Assembly: GCA_905181865.1 (NCBI GenBank)
Contig: CAJIZG010000002.1
Location: forward strand, 62,001 to 126,000
Direction of reading: 5' to 3'
Length of the DNA: 64,000 nt
Origin: Urechidicola croceus
Lineage (GTDB): Bacteria > Bacteroidota > Bacteroidia > Flavobacteriales > Flavobacteriaceae
The notes below the pieces were generated by a model. It was not told where the DNA came from, ran no database searches, and saw nothing but the letters and a program-made list of their open reading frames with translations. A program made the translations under genes and the position numbers. Positions 27,584 through 36,064 of this stretch are shown here, in pieces; the stretch's first letter is position 1; each line of letters begins with the position of its first letter.

Positions 27584-28278
27584 ATCGAGTAGACAAAGGG
27601 CATTTCAGCCCAAGCCTCTCACAGAACCGTGCTAGAAAGTCTCTCCTCACACGGCTCTTCTAACACAAATCTAATAAAAGATTTTGTTTGATCTCATAAA
27701 TTCATCCTCAATATATTGAGTTGATAAATAAAACAAAACTGTATGAGCCAATCCCTTTGCTCCATTTCCATTACAGAAACGTCATCACTACTGCGAATTG
27801 GTCTGCCCCCTGATTATAATATTGGTATGCTATCTCGAGGTTGTACCTATTGTATATTTCCCTTTGAATTTATAGTCAGATTTTCAAGTTCCGTAAATAA
27901 GCCCAAATAAAGTTCTTGCCATCTGAATGACGCCAGCCTGAAAAAAAAATAAATAGGTTATCTCTGTAATTAATGTTAGTGCTAACACTACTTTTCACTC
28001 CGTATCATACTTCGTAGCTTTTGACTGTAGGTCCTACCTCTCGACACCTCTTCAATGGTTCACTGAAGTTTATCCTGAGCCTGTCGAAGGGCTCAACTCC
28101 TTTATTCACAACTGCTAATTCTAGGATTAAATTCTCCTAAACGCTCAGTACAATAACTATTAATTATAGCGCCTTTAGGTGGTTTAGAGCCATCGCCTAT
28201 ACAACGACTCTCATGGACCTACCATCATCTTACTTATAGCATTCAACCCTTTAGTGCCCTGATTGATTCTTGGCACAC
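27584..28278 (-). mobile_element. Group II intron with its maturase deleted
   Basis: On the minus strand the element starts with the GTGTG-type 5' end (GTGTGCC at 28278) and ends with CTACTCGAT at 27584, the AY 3' end preceded by a domain-VI-like stem. Domain V is intact (27624-27657). Domain I-like sequence follows the 5' end. Just before domain V about 30 codons of the maturase N-terminus survive (RPIRSSDDVSVMEMEQRDWL), then a stop; the reverse transcriptase, about 400 codons, is gone. A short repeat of the CCCTTCGACAGGCTCAG type (28056-28104) lies inside. It could splice only with help from a maturase elsewhere. It is in intergenic DNA, not in a gene. Confidence 0.75.
27624..27657 (-). ncRNA. 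Group II intron domain V
   Basis: 34 nt, the canonical length. It starts GAGCCGTG and ends CACGGTTC, which pair with one G-U, with an upper stem GAGGA/CTTTC capped by a GAGA tetraloop and the usual 3-nt asymmetric part (TAG). The layout 8+1+5+4+5+3+8 equals that of functional domain V hairpins, although the upper stem has one mismatch. Confidence 0.75.
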
Positions 28279-28450
28279 TATGATTTATTGCGTGATTAAA
28301 ATACACAATATTGTGTTTGATGTAGTTCGTTTTCAAAGGATGAATTTTAATCTCTATGTTTTACATCGTTGTGTTTTTTATCAATTTATATCCGCATAGA
28401 AATAAAGACAATAACCATAACCGCAATAGTTCTTTGCCAATGGTAGTTAA

Positions 28451-28867
28451 TTACAAAAGGTCTGCTAACAAGAATAAATCATTTTCTCGCGTTGAATCAA
28501 TTTGTCCAGATGTTGAATGCCCAGAGTAATTAATGTGATTACCCTCTGAATCAGTCACACTCCATTTAGTATTCCAAATATTATCATATTTCCGAATAGT
28601 AGTTTTATCAAAAACTGTTATTGAGGCTTTTGTCAAACAACTATTATTTGATATTTGACCTATTACGTTTTTTTCTCGATTATCTATAATTTTAGTATGC
28701 TGCTTAAATATTCCTTTAGTTTTAAAGGTATATTTTGTACCCTTTATTTCACCATCAGAAGTTTGTGAAAAGATTTTATCTTTTAGTGTCCCAATCTGTT
28801 GATCCTTGGAGTGAATATTATAAACGCTTGGAAAAAAACCTTTCTTCTATCTAGACTTACTTTGCAT
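28451..28867 (-). pseudogene. LURP-one/Tubby-like beta-barrel protein with early stop
   Basis: An ATG at 28867 gives MQSKSR and then TAG (28847-28849). The same frame then runs open for about 130 codons to the stop at 28451, with FFPSVYNIHSKDQQIGTLK, YTFKTKGIF, ASITVFDKTTIRKYDNIW and NTKWSVTDSEGNHINYSG. The repeating beta-hairpin pattern resembles the LURP-one/Tubby C-terminal (scramblase-like) fold. One nonsense codon seems to be the only lesion; no good alternative start follows it. Confidence 0.55.
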
Positions 28868-29033
28868 AATTATGCTTTTTTAACTAATGTAATTTTGTGT
28901 TTTTAATTTTTGTCAAGAATTTGATTTATAATTTCAGGACGGGTCATAATGGTGTGCAATATACGAATAAACACTAGTGCGTTATTTCAACACCATAAAC
29001 ATACAACCAAAGAGGAACTTAAGAATTGCGGTT

Positions 29034-30383
29034 TTAAAAACCAATAATCAAACCTGCAATTACAAAAAACAGGTAAATGCCAAGAATATCATTACTAGTA
29101 GTAATGAATGGACCTGTTGCTATGGCTGGGTCAATATCTTTTTTATCCAAAATAATTGGCACAAAGGTTCCAACTAAAGCAGCAACAATAATCACAGCCA
29201 TCATAGAAACGGCTATTGCAAGACTTTCGAGGTGGTTTTGACCAATTATATATCCGAATATAATAACCAATAATGCTAGTGCTAGTCCGTTAATTAAACT
29301 AAGCCCTACTTCTTTTAAAAGTCGGTTAAACAAACTTCCTTTTACATTGTCATTGGCCAAACCTTGCACAATAATGGCACTTGATTGTACACCAACATTA
29401 CCAGCCATTGCGGCAATTAACGGTGTATAGAAAAATAATGAAGGTACGGTTTCCATAATATGCCCGAAACCTTTCATGATAAATACAGAGCCAAGTCCGC
29501 CAAAAAGACCTAAAACCAACCAAGGCAAACGCGCTCTTGTTAGTTCCCAAACATTATCATCTGCCTCGACATCTTGCGAAATACCGGCTGCCATTTGGTA
29601 ATCTTTTTCTGCTTCTTCCTTGATTACATCAACGATATCATCGATGGTTATACGACCTAATAATACCTTGTTTTCATCTACAACAGGAATAGCTTCTAAA
29701 TCATATTTTTGCATGATTTTAGCAACTTCTTCCACGTCTTCATGGACATTTACGGAGTCTACTTTTGGACGTACGATTTTAGTTATGTTACCTCTTGCAG
29801 GAGCCATTAATAAATCTTTTAAAGATAATCGACCAATTAATTGTTCACTGTCGTTAACTACATATATAGAGTGCACCCGAGTGACTTCTTCAGCCTGAAT
29901 ACGCATTTCTTTCACACATCTTGGAACGGTCCAGTTTTCATTAACCCTTACCAATTCTTTGGCCATTAATCCACCTGCAGAATCTTCGTCGTAGCTTAAT
30001 AATTCTTGGATATCTGCTTTGTGTTCGTCATCGTCTAATTCAGAAATTACACGTTTTTGACGTTCTTCTGGAAGTTCGGCAATAATGTCGGCAGCATCAT
30101 CGGTATCTAATTCGTCAATTTCTTCTGCAATCTCTTTGGCAGATAAGTTTTTAAGGACTCTCTCACGAACGTCTTCGTCCAGTTCCATCAAAATTATAGA
30201 TGTTTTCTCACTATCTAATAATTTGATGATGTATGTGGCTTGTTCTAGATTTAATTCATCTAGAACCTCAGCAATATCGGCGTGGTGTTCATCATTTAGT
30301 AATTCCTGAATAGACTTATCTAGTTGATTTTCAATAAGATAATCTATTTCTGAAAAAAGTTCTTTGCTAATTTCCAATGCCAT
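29034..30383 (-). CDS. mgtE: Magnesium transporter MgtE
   Basis: 449 residues from the ATG at 30383 ([10 protein letters not shown]); an ATG at 30392 is also possible. The plan is an acidic helical N domain with [18 protein letters not shown], two CBS domains (about 135-255) and five membrane helices. The pore signature [16 protein letters not shown] is at about 325-340. The N and CBS domains bind magnesium and close the channel when it is plentiful. Its start overlaps the end of rsmA by 17 bp, so it is the last gene of that minus-strand run. Confidence 0.95.
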   Translation of the reverse strand: MALEISKELFSEIDYLIENQLDKSIQELLNDEHHADIAEVLDELNLEQATYIIKLLDSEKTSIILMELDEDVRERVLKNLSAKEIAEEIDELDTDDAADIIAELPEERQKRVISELDDDEHKADIQELLSYDEDSAGGLMAKELVRVNENWTVPRCVKEMRIQAEEVTRVHSIYVVNDSEQLIGRLSLKDLLMAPARGNITKIVRPKVDSVNVHEDVEEVAKIMQKYDLEAIPVVDENKVLLGRITIDDIVDVIKEEAEKDYQMAAGISQDVEADDNVWELTRARLPWLVLGLFGGLGSVFIMKGFGHIMETVPSLFFYTPLIAAMAGNVGVQSSAIIVQGLANDNVKGSLFNRLLKEVGLSLINGLALALLVIIFGYIIGQNHLESLAIAVSMMAVIIVAALVGTFVPIILDKKDIDPAIATGPFITTSNDILGIYLFFVIAGLIIGF

Positions 30384-31149
30384 CGTTCTCAATTTTTGCA
30401 GTCAACTTAATAAAAGCATCTACTGAAAGTTGCTCTGGACGCATGGTAAATATAGTATCTTCTCTTAATTTATCCGATAGATTCAAAGATTTTAAACTGC
30501 TACGCAACATTTTACGACGCTGATTAAAAGCGGTTTTAACTACTTGAAAGAAAAACTTTTCATTAACAGGTAACGTATAGTTTTCTTTTCGGATCATCCT
30601 AATAACGCCAGAATCTACCTTTGGCGGTGGATTAAATACCGATGGAGGAACGGTAAACAAATACTCTACTTCATAAAATGCCTGGGTAAGCACCGATAAA
30701 ATTCCGTACGTTTTACTTCCTTCTTTTTCTGCAATTCTTTGAGCGACTTCTTTTTGAAACATCCCAGAAAATTCTGGAATCATAGTTCTATTTTCGATTG
30801 TTTTAAAAAGAATTTGAGTAGAGATATTGTATGGGAAATTTCCAATAATAGCCAATTGTTTATCTCGAAAATATTCGTTCAAATCAATTTTCAAGAAATC
30901 TTTCTCAATAATTCTTGGGGCTAAATTTAAATAATGTGTTTGAAGATATTCCACCGATTCCCTATCAATTTCTATAACATGTGTAGTGATATCTTTTTGA
31001 AGTATATATTTTGTTAAAACTCCCATTCCAGGTCCAATTTCAAGCACGTGACTATAGCCATTCAAAGTTAAAGAGTTGGCGATATTTTCGGCGATCGATT
31101 CATCTTTTAAAAAATGTTGCCCTAAATGTTTTTTTGCTCTTACTGACAT
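30367..31149 (-). CDS. rsmA: 16S rRNA dimethyladenosine transferase
   Basis: RsmA/KsgA, 260 residues, dimethylates two adjacent adenosines near the 3' end of 16S rRNA, a late check in small-subunit assembly. [12 protein letters not shown] opens the protein, [12 protein letters not shown] (residues 36-47) binds SAM, and IGNFPYNIS is the catalytic NxPY motif. The C-terminal helical domain is complete. It is 3 bp after the DUF4286 gene and overlaps mgtE. Confidence 0.95.
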   Translation of the reverse strand: MSVRAKKHLGQHFLKDESIAENIANSLTLNGYSHVLEIGPGMGVLTKYILQKDITTHVIEIDRESVEYLQTHYLNLAPRIIEKDFLKIDLNEYFRDKQLAIIGNFPYNISTQILFKTIENRTMIPEFSGMFQKEVAQRIAEKEGSKTYGILSVLTQAFYEVEYLFTVPPSVFNPPPKVDSGVIRMIRKENYTLPVNEKFFFQVVKTAFNQRRKMLRSSLKSLNLSDKLREDTIFTMRPEQLSVDAFIKLTAKIENDGIGN

Positions 31150-31152
31150 AGA

Positions 31153-31470
31153 CTATTTTGTTACTTCAGAAATTACTTTTAATTCTGTGGTAAAGATTCC
31201 GAATTTTCCATTAAAGAGGTTCATTTCTGACTCCCTAAATTTATAGGCATCTTCTGTCAAGTAACTTTTTAACTCTTCTTTAGTTGCGGCGGTATATTGA
31301 ATGGCATATGTGATTCCGCCCATATCTTCTTGAACCAAAACATGACATAATTTAATACTTACAAATCGCCCTGTATCCATAATAGCAGGAATATTTACAT
31401 CATGCATCCATGCCAACCATTTTTCATTGATACTTTCATCTACATTTATCGTTACGTTGTGTATAAACAT
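31153..31470 (-). CDS. DUF4286 family protein
   Basis: 105 residues of the ferredoxin-like DUF4286 family: MFIHNVTINVDESINEKWL at the N-terminus, CHVLVQEDMGGITYAIQY in the middle. Function unknown. It sits 13 bp after the TPR gene and 3 bp before rsmA, an order often kept in Flavobacteria, so co-transcription is likely. Confidence 0.85.
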   Translation of the reverse strand: MFIHNVTINVDESINEKWLAWMHDVNIPAIMDTGRFVSIKLCHVLVQEDMGGITYAIQYTAATKEELKSYLTEDAYKFRESEMNLFNGKFGIFTTELKVISEVTK

Positions 31471-31483
31471 TGTATTATTTTAT

Positions 31484-33259
31484 TTATTGAAGGTCATCCC
31501 CCCGCAGTGTTCTAAACTTTTTTCGAGCATCTACCATATAGATACTCGAAGAATAGTCAAAAATAATCTTTTGATAGTATTCTTTGGCTTTTTCTAACTT
31601 GTTTTGTTTTAAAGAAATTTCTGCAAGTCTATAATAAGCATTGTCAACTAAAATATCTTGATCGTTTATCTCAATTAAACGGATATAATTGGATGACGCT
31701 TTGTCAAACAATTTCATTTTCTCAAAAGTTTCTCCCTGCTTAAACAAGGCTTCATCTTCAATCGCATGTCCTTTATGGTTTCGCAATAACTGGGTTAAAG
31801 TATCAACCGCTTGTTGATTCTTATTTTGAAACGCTAACAAATCGGCACGTGCATACGATTTTAATGCTAGTTTCAATGAATCTTTAACACTATTATCACT
31901 TATAATCAAGCTCAACTCAATAGCATCATTCGAAATCCGTTGCGAAGTAGATTGTTTTAGAACTTTCAATTGTGTTTGAGCCCATTCAAAATCGCCCTTA
32001 TAATAACTCGTTTGAGCTACTTTAAACCTTGCGTTTTGAGCCAAAGTATGGTTTTTCAATCTTGTTTGTACTTGAGAAAAATAGACTAGCGCCTCATTAA
32101 ATTTCCCGTCAAATACAAGTAAATCTCCTAAACTGATTTTAATTTCTCCTTTTTGAAATTCATCTAATCTAAAATTAAGAGTCTCCCGGAGTATTTCAAT
32201 ACCCTTTTCCGACTCATTCATGTCAAATGCTAAAAAATCAGCGTACGCTATTTGAATATCAATAGTAGTAGCATTTTTTCCAAATTCAGCAAATAGATCT
32301 TGGAATTGAGTATTCACCATATCCAAATCATTGGAGGTCTCCATAGATGCATATAATAAATACAATTTCGATTTTATGATGTCCTTGCTATTCTCTGAAT
32401 TTTCGACAATAAAGTTGAAACAATGTATTGTAGTGGAATAATCTTTATGTTTAAATGCAATTAAACCTACATTGGATACACCTCCAAGTCCCAAACTATC
32501 ATTTCTTTTGTACAGCGCTTTTTCTTGAATAAAGGCTCTGTGATATTGTTTTTGCTGAATAAACATCCAACTAAGCATCTGATTCCAAGCACTTAGTTGA
32601 TTTTTTTGAAGTCTAGTTAATACTGTTTTTTTAAAAATAATATTGTATTTATTCTCACTATCTTCAGTAATATATTTATTGATATATCTTAAAATAGTCG
32701 AAGAATATTTTTCGTCCTTTTCAACCAAATCTAAATAAGCATTAAACATATTTTCAATTTCTCCCTTTTCACCATAAATAGAGGCTAATTGAATATTATA
32801 ATTTGCCCTTGGATTCGCTTTCAAGGCAATTTTATATGCCTTTAGTGCGTATTCAAGAAGGTGATTGTATTGAAAAGATCTACCAATAGCATATCCATAA
32901 TTTGGATTTTTTTCTAGTTCTGCGATGGCTTTATTATAATAACTAACGGCTTTTTCTTGATTGTGCTGTAGTTCATAATTATATCCTATCTCAACATAGA
33001 ATTGAATTTGAGTTGGATATTTTACCAGATGATTTTGAACAAGTTCTTGTGCTTTATCAAAATCTTCTAATTGTCGATGGCAGTAGATTAGCCTTGTTAA
33101 ATAACGAGCGTTGAAATTATTTTTCTCGTACAATGATTGGTAAATAGTCGCGGCTTTCTCAAACGCACCCTTTCTAAAATAATCATAAGCCACCTGCTGT
33201 TCTTGAGAATAAGAAAGGGCTGAAATTAGGAGTAAAAAGAAGATTAAAAATTGACGCAT
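31484..33259 (-). CDS. Exported tetratricopeptide-repeat protein
   Basis: 591 residues. A signal peptide (MRQFLIFFLLLISALSYS) directs it to the periplasm. The rest is made of TPR-like helix pairs throughout, for example AAYDYFRKGAFEKAATIY-like units at the start and LAEISLKQNKLEKAKEYYQ at the end, where outer-membrane assembly TPRs have similar spacing. It probably acts as a scaffold at the envelope. It heads the run TPR, DUF4286, rsmA, mgtE. Confidence 0.85.
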   Translation of the reverse strand: MRQFLIFFLLLISALSYSQEQQVAYDYFRKGAFEKAATIYQSLYEKNNFNARYLTRLIYCHRQLEDFDKAQELVQNHLVKYPTQIQFYVEIGYNYELQHNQEKAVSYYNKAIAELEKNPNYGYAIGRSFQYNHLLEYALKAYKIALKANPRANYNIQLASIYGEKGEIENMFNAYLDLVEKDEKYSSTILRYINKYITEDSENKYNIIFKKTVLTRLQKNQLSAWNQMLSWMFIQQKQYHRAFIQEKALYKRNDSLGLGGVSNVGLIAFKHKDYSTTIHCFNFIVENSENSKDIIKSKLYLLYASMETSNDLDMVNTQFQDLFAEFGKNATTIDIQIAYADFLAFDMNESEKGIEILRETLNFRLDEFQKGEIKISLGDLLVFDGKFNEALVYFSQVQTRLKNHTLAQNARFKVAQTSYYKGDFEWAQTQLKVLKQSTSQRISNDAIELSLIISDNSVKDSLKLALKSYARADLLAFQNKNQQAVDTLTQLLRNHKGHAIEDEALFKQGETFEKMKLFDKASSNYIRLIEINDQDILVDNAYYRLAEISLKQNKLEKAKEYYQKIIFDYSSSIYMVDARKKFRTLRGDDLQ

Positions 33260-33393
33260 TTCAATAACTTAAGTGCTCAAAGATACCAAACAAACTGTTA
33301 AAATATTCGTAAAAGAGATTCAAATCTAAAACTGGGGTGTAACATTTTGGCATGAAACTTGTCTATTTCAAAACAATCAACAAACTATATTAT

Positions 33394-33487
33394 TATGAAA
33401 CGCGCATGTTCAAAATTTTATCATCCAAGGAAATGATTTATAGCGAACAGTATGTGACCAATAAAAATCTATAAAATCAAACACATG
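33394..33487 (+). repeat. Leader repeat, copy A
   Basis: About 95 bp ending at the start codon of the 47-residue gene. It is clearly related to 57444-57560, the leader of the second secreted nuclease: both hold ATGAAACG(C/A)GCA, TAGCGAAC(A/G)GTAT, TGACCA and AACACATGAAA in order. Copy B contains an extra 27 bp or so with a GAGCGCAGTCGAAG repeat. Confidence 0.7.
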
Positions 33488-33628
33488 AAAGAATTAATCA
33501 AACAATACGAAAATAATAAAAAGAGATCTATTGAGTTCATGAAAAACGGACAATTAAATGCGTATTTCGAAGCCTTATTAGAAATGAATCGATATAAAAA
33601 ATTGATGTTGGCCGTTATTGCTAATTAG
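33485..33628 (+). CDS. Small 47-residue protein
   Basis: Too short to be obvious, but a clean frame from ATG at 33485 gives a lysine-rich, helical 47-residue protein (starts MKELIKQYENNKKRS, ends KKLMLAVIAN). It resembles small flavobacterial proteins of unknown function. It lies alone between two minus-strand genes and has a leader shared with the nuclease gene at 57558, which supports real expression. Confidence 0.55.
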   Translation: MKELIKQYENNKKRSIEFMKNGQLNAYFEALLEMNRYKKLMLAVIAN

Positions 33629-33680
33629 TGGCTAGCCAGAAATACATCAAAAGTAAAAATCGCTTGTTTCCATCCAGACA

Positions 33681-34955
33681 CTAACGAATCATTTCAAAGC
33701 CACAATATGGAACCAAAACTTTAGGAATTTTAATTCCTTCTGGTGTTTGACAATTTTCTAACAATCCCGCTAAAACACGAGGTAATGCCAGAGAACTTCC
33801 GTTTAAGGTATGTGCCAATTCACTTTTTCCTGCTTCATTTTTAAACCGCAATTTCAAACGATTTGCTTGAAAGGTTTCAAAATTTGAAACAGAACTTATT
33901 TCCAACCAACGATCTTGAGCTGTGGAAAACACTTCGAAATCAAATGTTAGTGCAGACGTAAAACCGATATCACCACCGCATAACCGTAAAATTCTATAAG
34001 GCAATTCTAATTCTTGCAAAATCCCTTTAATATGTTCTACCATACCATCTAAAGCCTTGTACGAATTTGACGGGTGCTCTACCCTAACAATTTCAACTTT
34101 ATCAAATTGATGCAGGCGATTTAAGCCACGTACATGTGCTCCATAACTACCCGCTTCTCTTCTAAAACAAGGAGTATAAGCAGTATTTGTAACGGGAAAA
34201 TCACTTTCCTTTAGCAACACGTCTCTATAAATATTTGTAATAGGTATTTCTGCAGTTGGAATTAAATATAAATTATCGATTCCTGCATGATACATTTGAC
34301 CTTCTTTATCGGGTAATTGACCAGTCCCTCTTCCAGATGCTTCGTTTACTAAATGTGGTACTTGTGTTTCGGTATAACCTGCGGCTGTATTTTTATCTAA
34401 AAAATAATTGATTAAGGCACGTTGTATTCTCGCTCCTTTACCTTTATATACTGGAAATCCAGCACCGGTAATTTTATTTCCTAATTCAAAATCTATAATA
34501 TCATATTTTTTTGCTAAGGCCCAATGTGGAAGAGCCCCTTCATACAAATTAGGTATTTCACCCTCTTCAAAAATAATTTCATTATCTTCTTCAGTGGTCC
34601 CAGCAACAACAGATGTATGTGGAATATTTGGAATTTGATACAACAATTCCTCAAGATCCAAAGATAGTTGTCCCAATTTTTCTGAAAGATTCTTTGAATT
34701 TTCCTTTAATTGAACTGTTTTTTCTTTTAAAATAGTGGCTTTTTGGGGCTCTCCATTTTTATAAAGTATCCCAATCTCTTTAGATAATTTATTAGATTCT
34801 GCTAAAGTATTATCAAGTTCCGTTTGAGTTGATCTTCTATTTTCATCAATGGAAATGACCCCATTGATACTTTCTAATGCGTTCTTGAAATTTCTTTTGG
34901 CCAACCCCTGAAATACCAGTTCTTGGTTTTCTCTAATAAATGCTACTTGTAACAT
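33681..34955 (-). CDS. serS: Seryl-tRNA synthetase
   Basis: 424-residue class IIa synthetase that charges tRNA-Ser. The N-terminal coiled-coil arm (about 30-105) reaches the long variable arm of the tRNA. The catalytic domain shows LYLIPTAEIPITN, motif 2 CFRREAGSYGAHVRG and motif 3 NGSSLALPRVLAGLLE. Length and order are normal. It is followed downstream by the small 47-residue gene on the other strand. Confidence 0.97.
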   Translation of the reverse strand: MLQVAFIRENQELVFQGLAKRNFKNALESINGVISIDENRRSTQTELDNTLAESNKLSKEIGILYKNGEPQKATILKEKTVQLKENSKNLSEKLGQLSLDLEELLYQIPNIPHTSVVAGTTEEDNEIIFEEGEIPNLYEGALPHWALAKKYDIIDFELGNKITGAGFPVYKGKGARIQRALINYFLDKNTAAGYTETQVPHLVNEASGRGTGQLPDKEGQMYHAGIDNLYLIPTAEIPITNIYRDVLLKESDFPVTNTAYTPCFRREAGSYGAHVRGLNRLHQFDKVEIVRVEHPSNSYKALDGMVEHIKGILQELELPYRILRLCGGDIGFTSALTFDFEVFSTAQDRWLEISSVSNFETFQANRLKLRFKNEAGKSELAHTLNGSSLALPRVLAGLLENCQTPEGIKIPKVLVPYCGFEMIR

Positions 34956-34988
34956 AGGTCTAAATTGTACTTTTTTGAAAGCGCAAAT

Positions 34989-35960
34989 TTAGGAAATAGA
35001 TGTCAGATTATTAATAAAGTCCAAAGAATTCCTTTTATCAAGATGTAATTGAGTTTGTAAACTTTGAACAGATTCAAATTTATGTTCCTCACGAAGGAAA
35101 TTTAACAACTCAACTGAAATCTTCTTTCCGTACAAATCTTGTTCGAGATTAAAAAAATGAACTTCAATGGTTTCTATGGTGCCATCTACTGTGGGTCTAT
35201 TTCCAATATTCATCATACCAAAATAGATTTCATTATCTATAGCAGACTTAACGATGTAAGATCCCGATTTTGGAATTATTTTATACGATTCTTCAATAGT
35301 TATATTGGCTGTAGGAAATCCAATTTTTGATCCCAATCTATTTCCAGAAACAACAGTTCCAGACAGCATAAAATGATACCCTAGGTAATTATTCGCTTTT
35401 TTAATATCTCCAGCATTCAGCGAATGTCTAATCTTAGTAGAACTTATAGAAATATCATTTAAATTTTGTGCTGGAATTTCTTCCAATTTAAACCCAAACA
35501 TGGATCCATATTCTTGCAATTGCTCAAAATTTCCCTCTCGGTTTTTACCAAAATGGTGATCATAACCAATTACTAATTTTGAAATATTAAATTTATTCAC
35601 CAATATATCTCTTACAAATTCAAAAGCTGTTAATCTCGAAAATTCTTTATCGAATGGATGAATAACAAGTTCGTCCAAACCAAAATTCTCAAGTAATTTT
35701 GATTTCTCCTTAATAGTATTGATTAATTTTATTTCACTGTCTTTTTGCAAAACCATTCTCGGATGCGGAAAAAACGTAAGTAAAACTGAGATTTCATTTT
35801 TCTTTTTCGAAGCATTCAACAATTGTTCAATTATTTTCTGATGTCCAATATGAACTCCATCAAAAGTACCTATGGTAACAACTGTTTTTTTGGAAGTTGA
35901 AAAATTTGAAAAATTATGTGTGATTTTCAATTTGAATCTAATACGAATTATGGGTGACAA
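34989..35960 (-). CDS. ribF: Bifunctional riboflavin kinase / FAD synthetase
   Basis: RibF makes FMN and then FAD from riboflavin. The N-terminal nucleotidyltransferase has TIGTFDGVHIGHQKII and the C-terminal kinase has SGNRLGSKIGFPTANI. No ATG fits: the frame begins with TTG at 35960 and another TTG at 35930 gives a shorter N-terminus (starting LKITHNFSNF) closer to relatives. The start is therefore uncertain by ten codons. It lies 33 bp upstream of serS. It would supply the flavins used by the redox proteins at 1.2-3.7 kb. Confidence 0.93.
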   Translation of the reverse strand: MSPIIRIRFKLKITHNFSNFSTSKKTVVTIGTFDGVHIGHQKIIEQLLNASKKKNEISVLLTFFPHPRMVLQKDSEIKLINTIKEKSKLLENFGLDELVIHPFDKEFSRLTAFEFVRDILVNKFNISKLVIGYDHHFGKNREGNFEQLQEYGSMFGFKLEEIPAQNLNDISISSTKIRHSLNAGDIKKANNYLGYHFMLSGTVVSGNRLGSKIGFPTANITIEESYKIIPKSGSYIVKSAIDNEIYFGMMNIGNRPTVDGTIETIEVHFFNLEQDLYGKKISVELLNFLREEHKFESVQSLQTQLHLDKRNSLDFINNLTSIS

Positions 35961-36064
35961 AGGTAGATATTTTATCGAAAAGTAAAATATTTGATCGAGC
36001 TTAATTCATTTTTTTTGGTTAAATAAATATTGGCTAATTTTACCAAAACTCCAAAGGAATTGTT

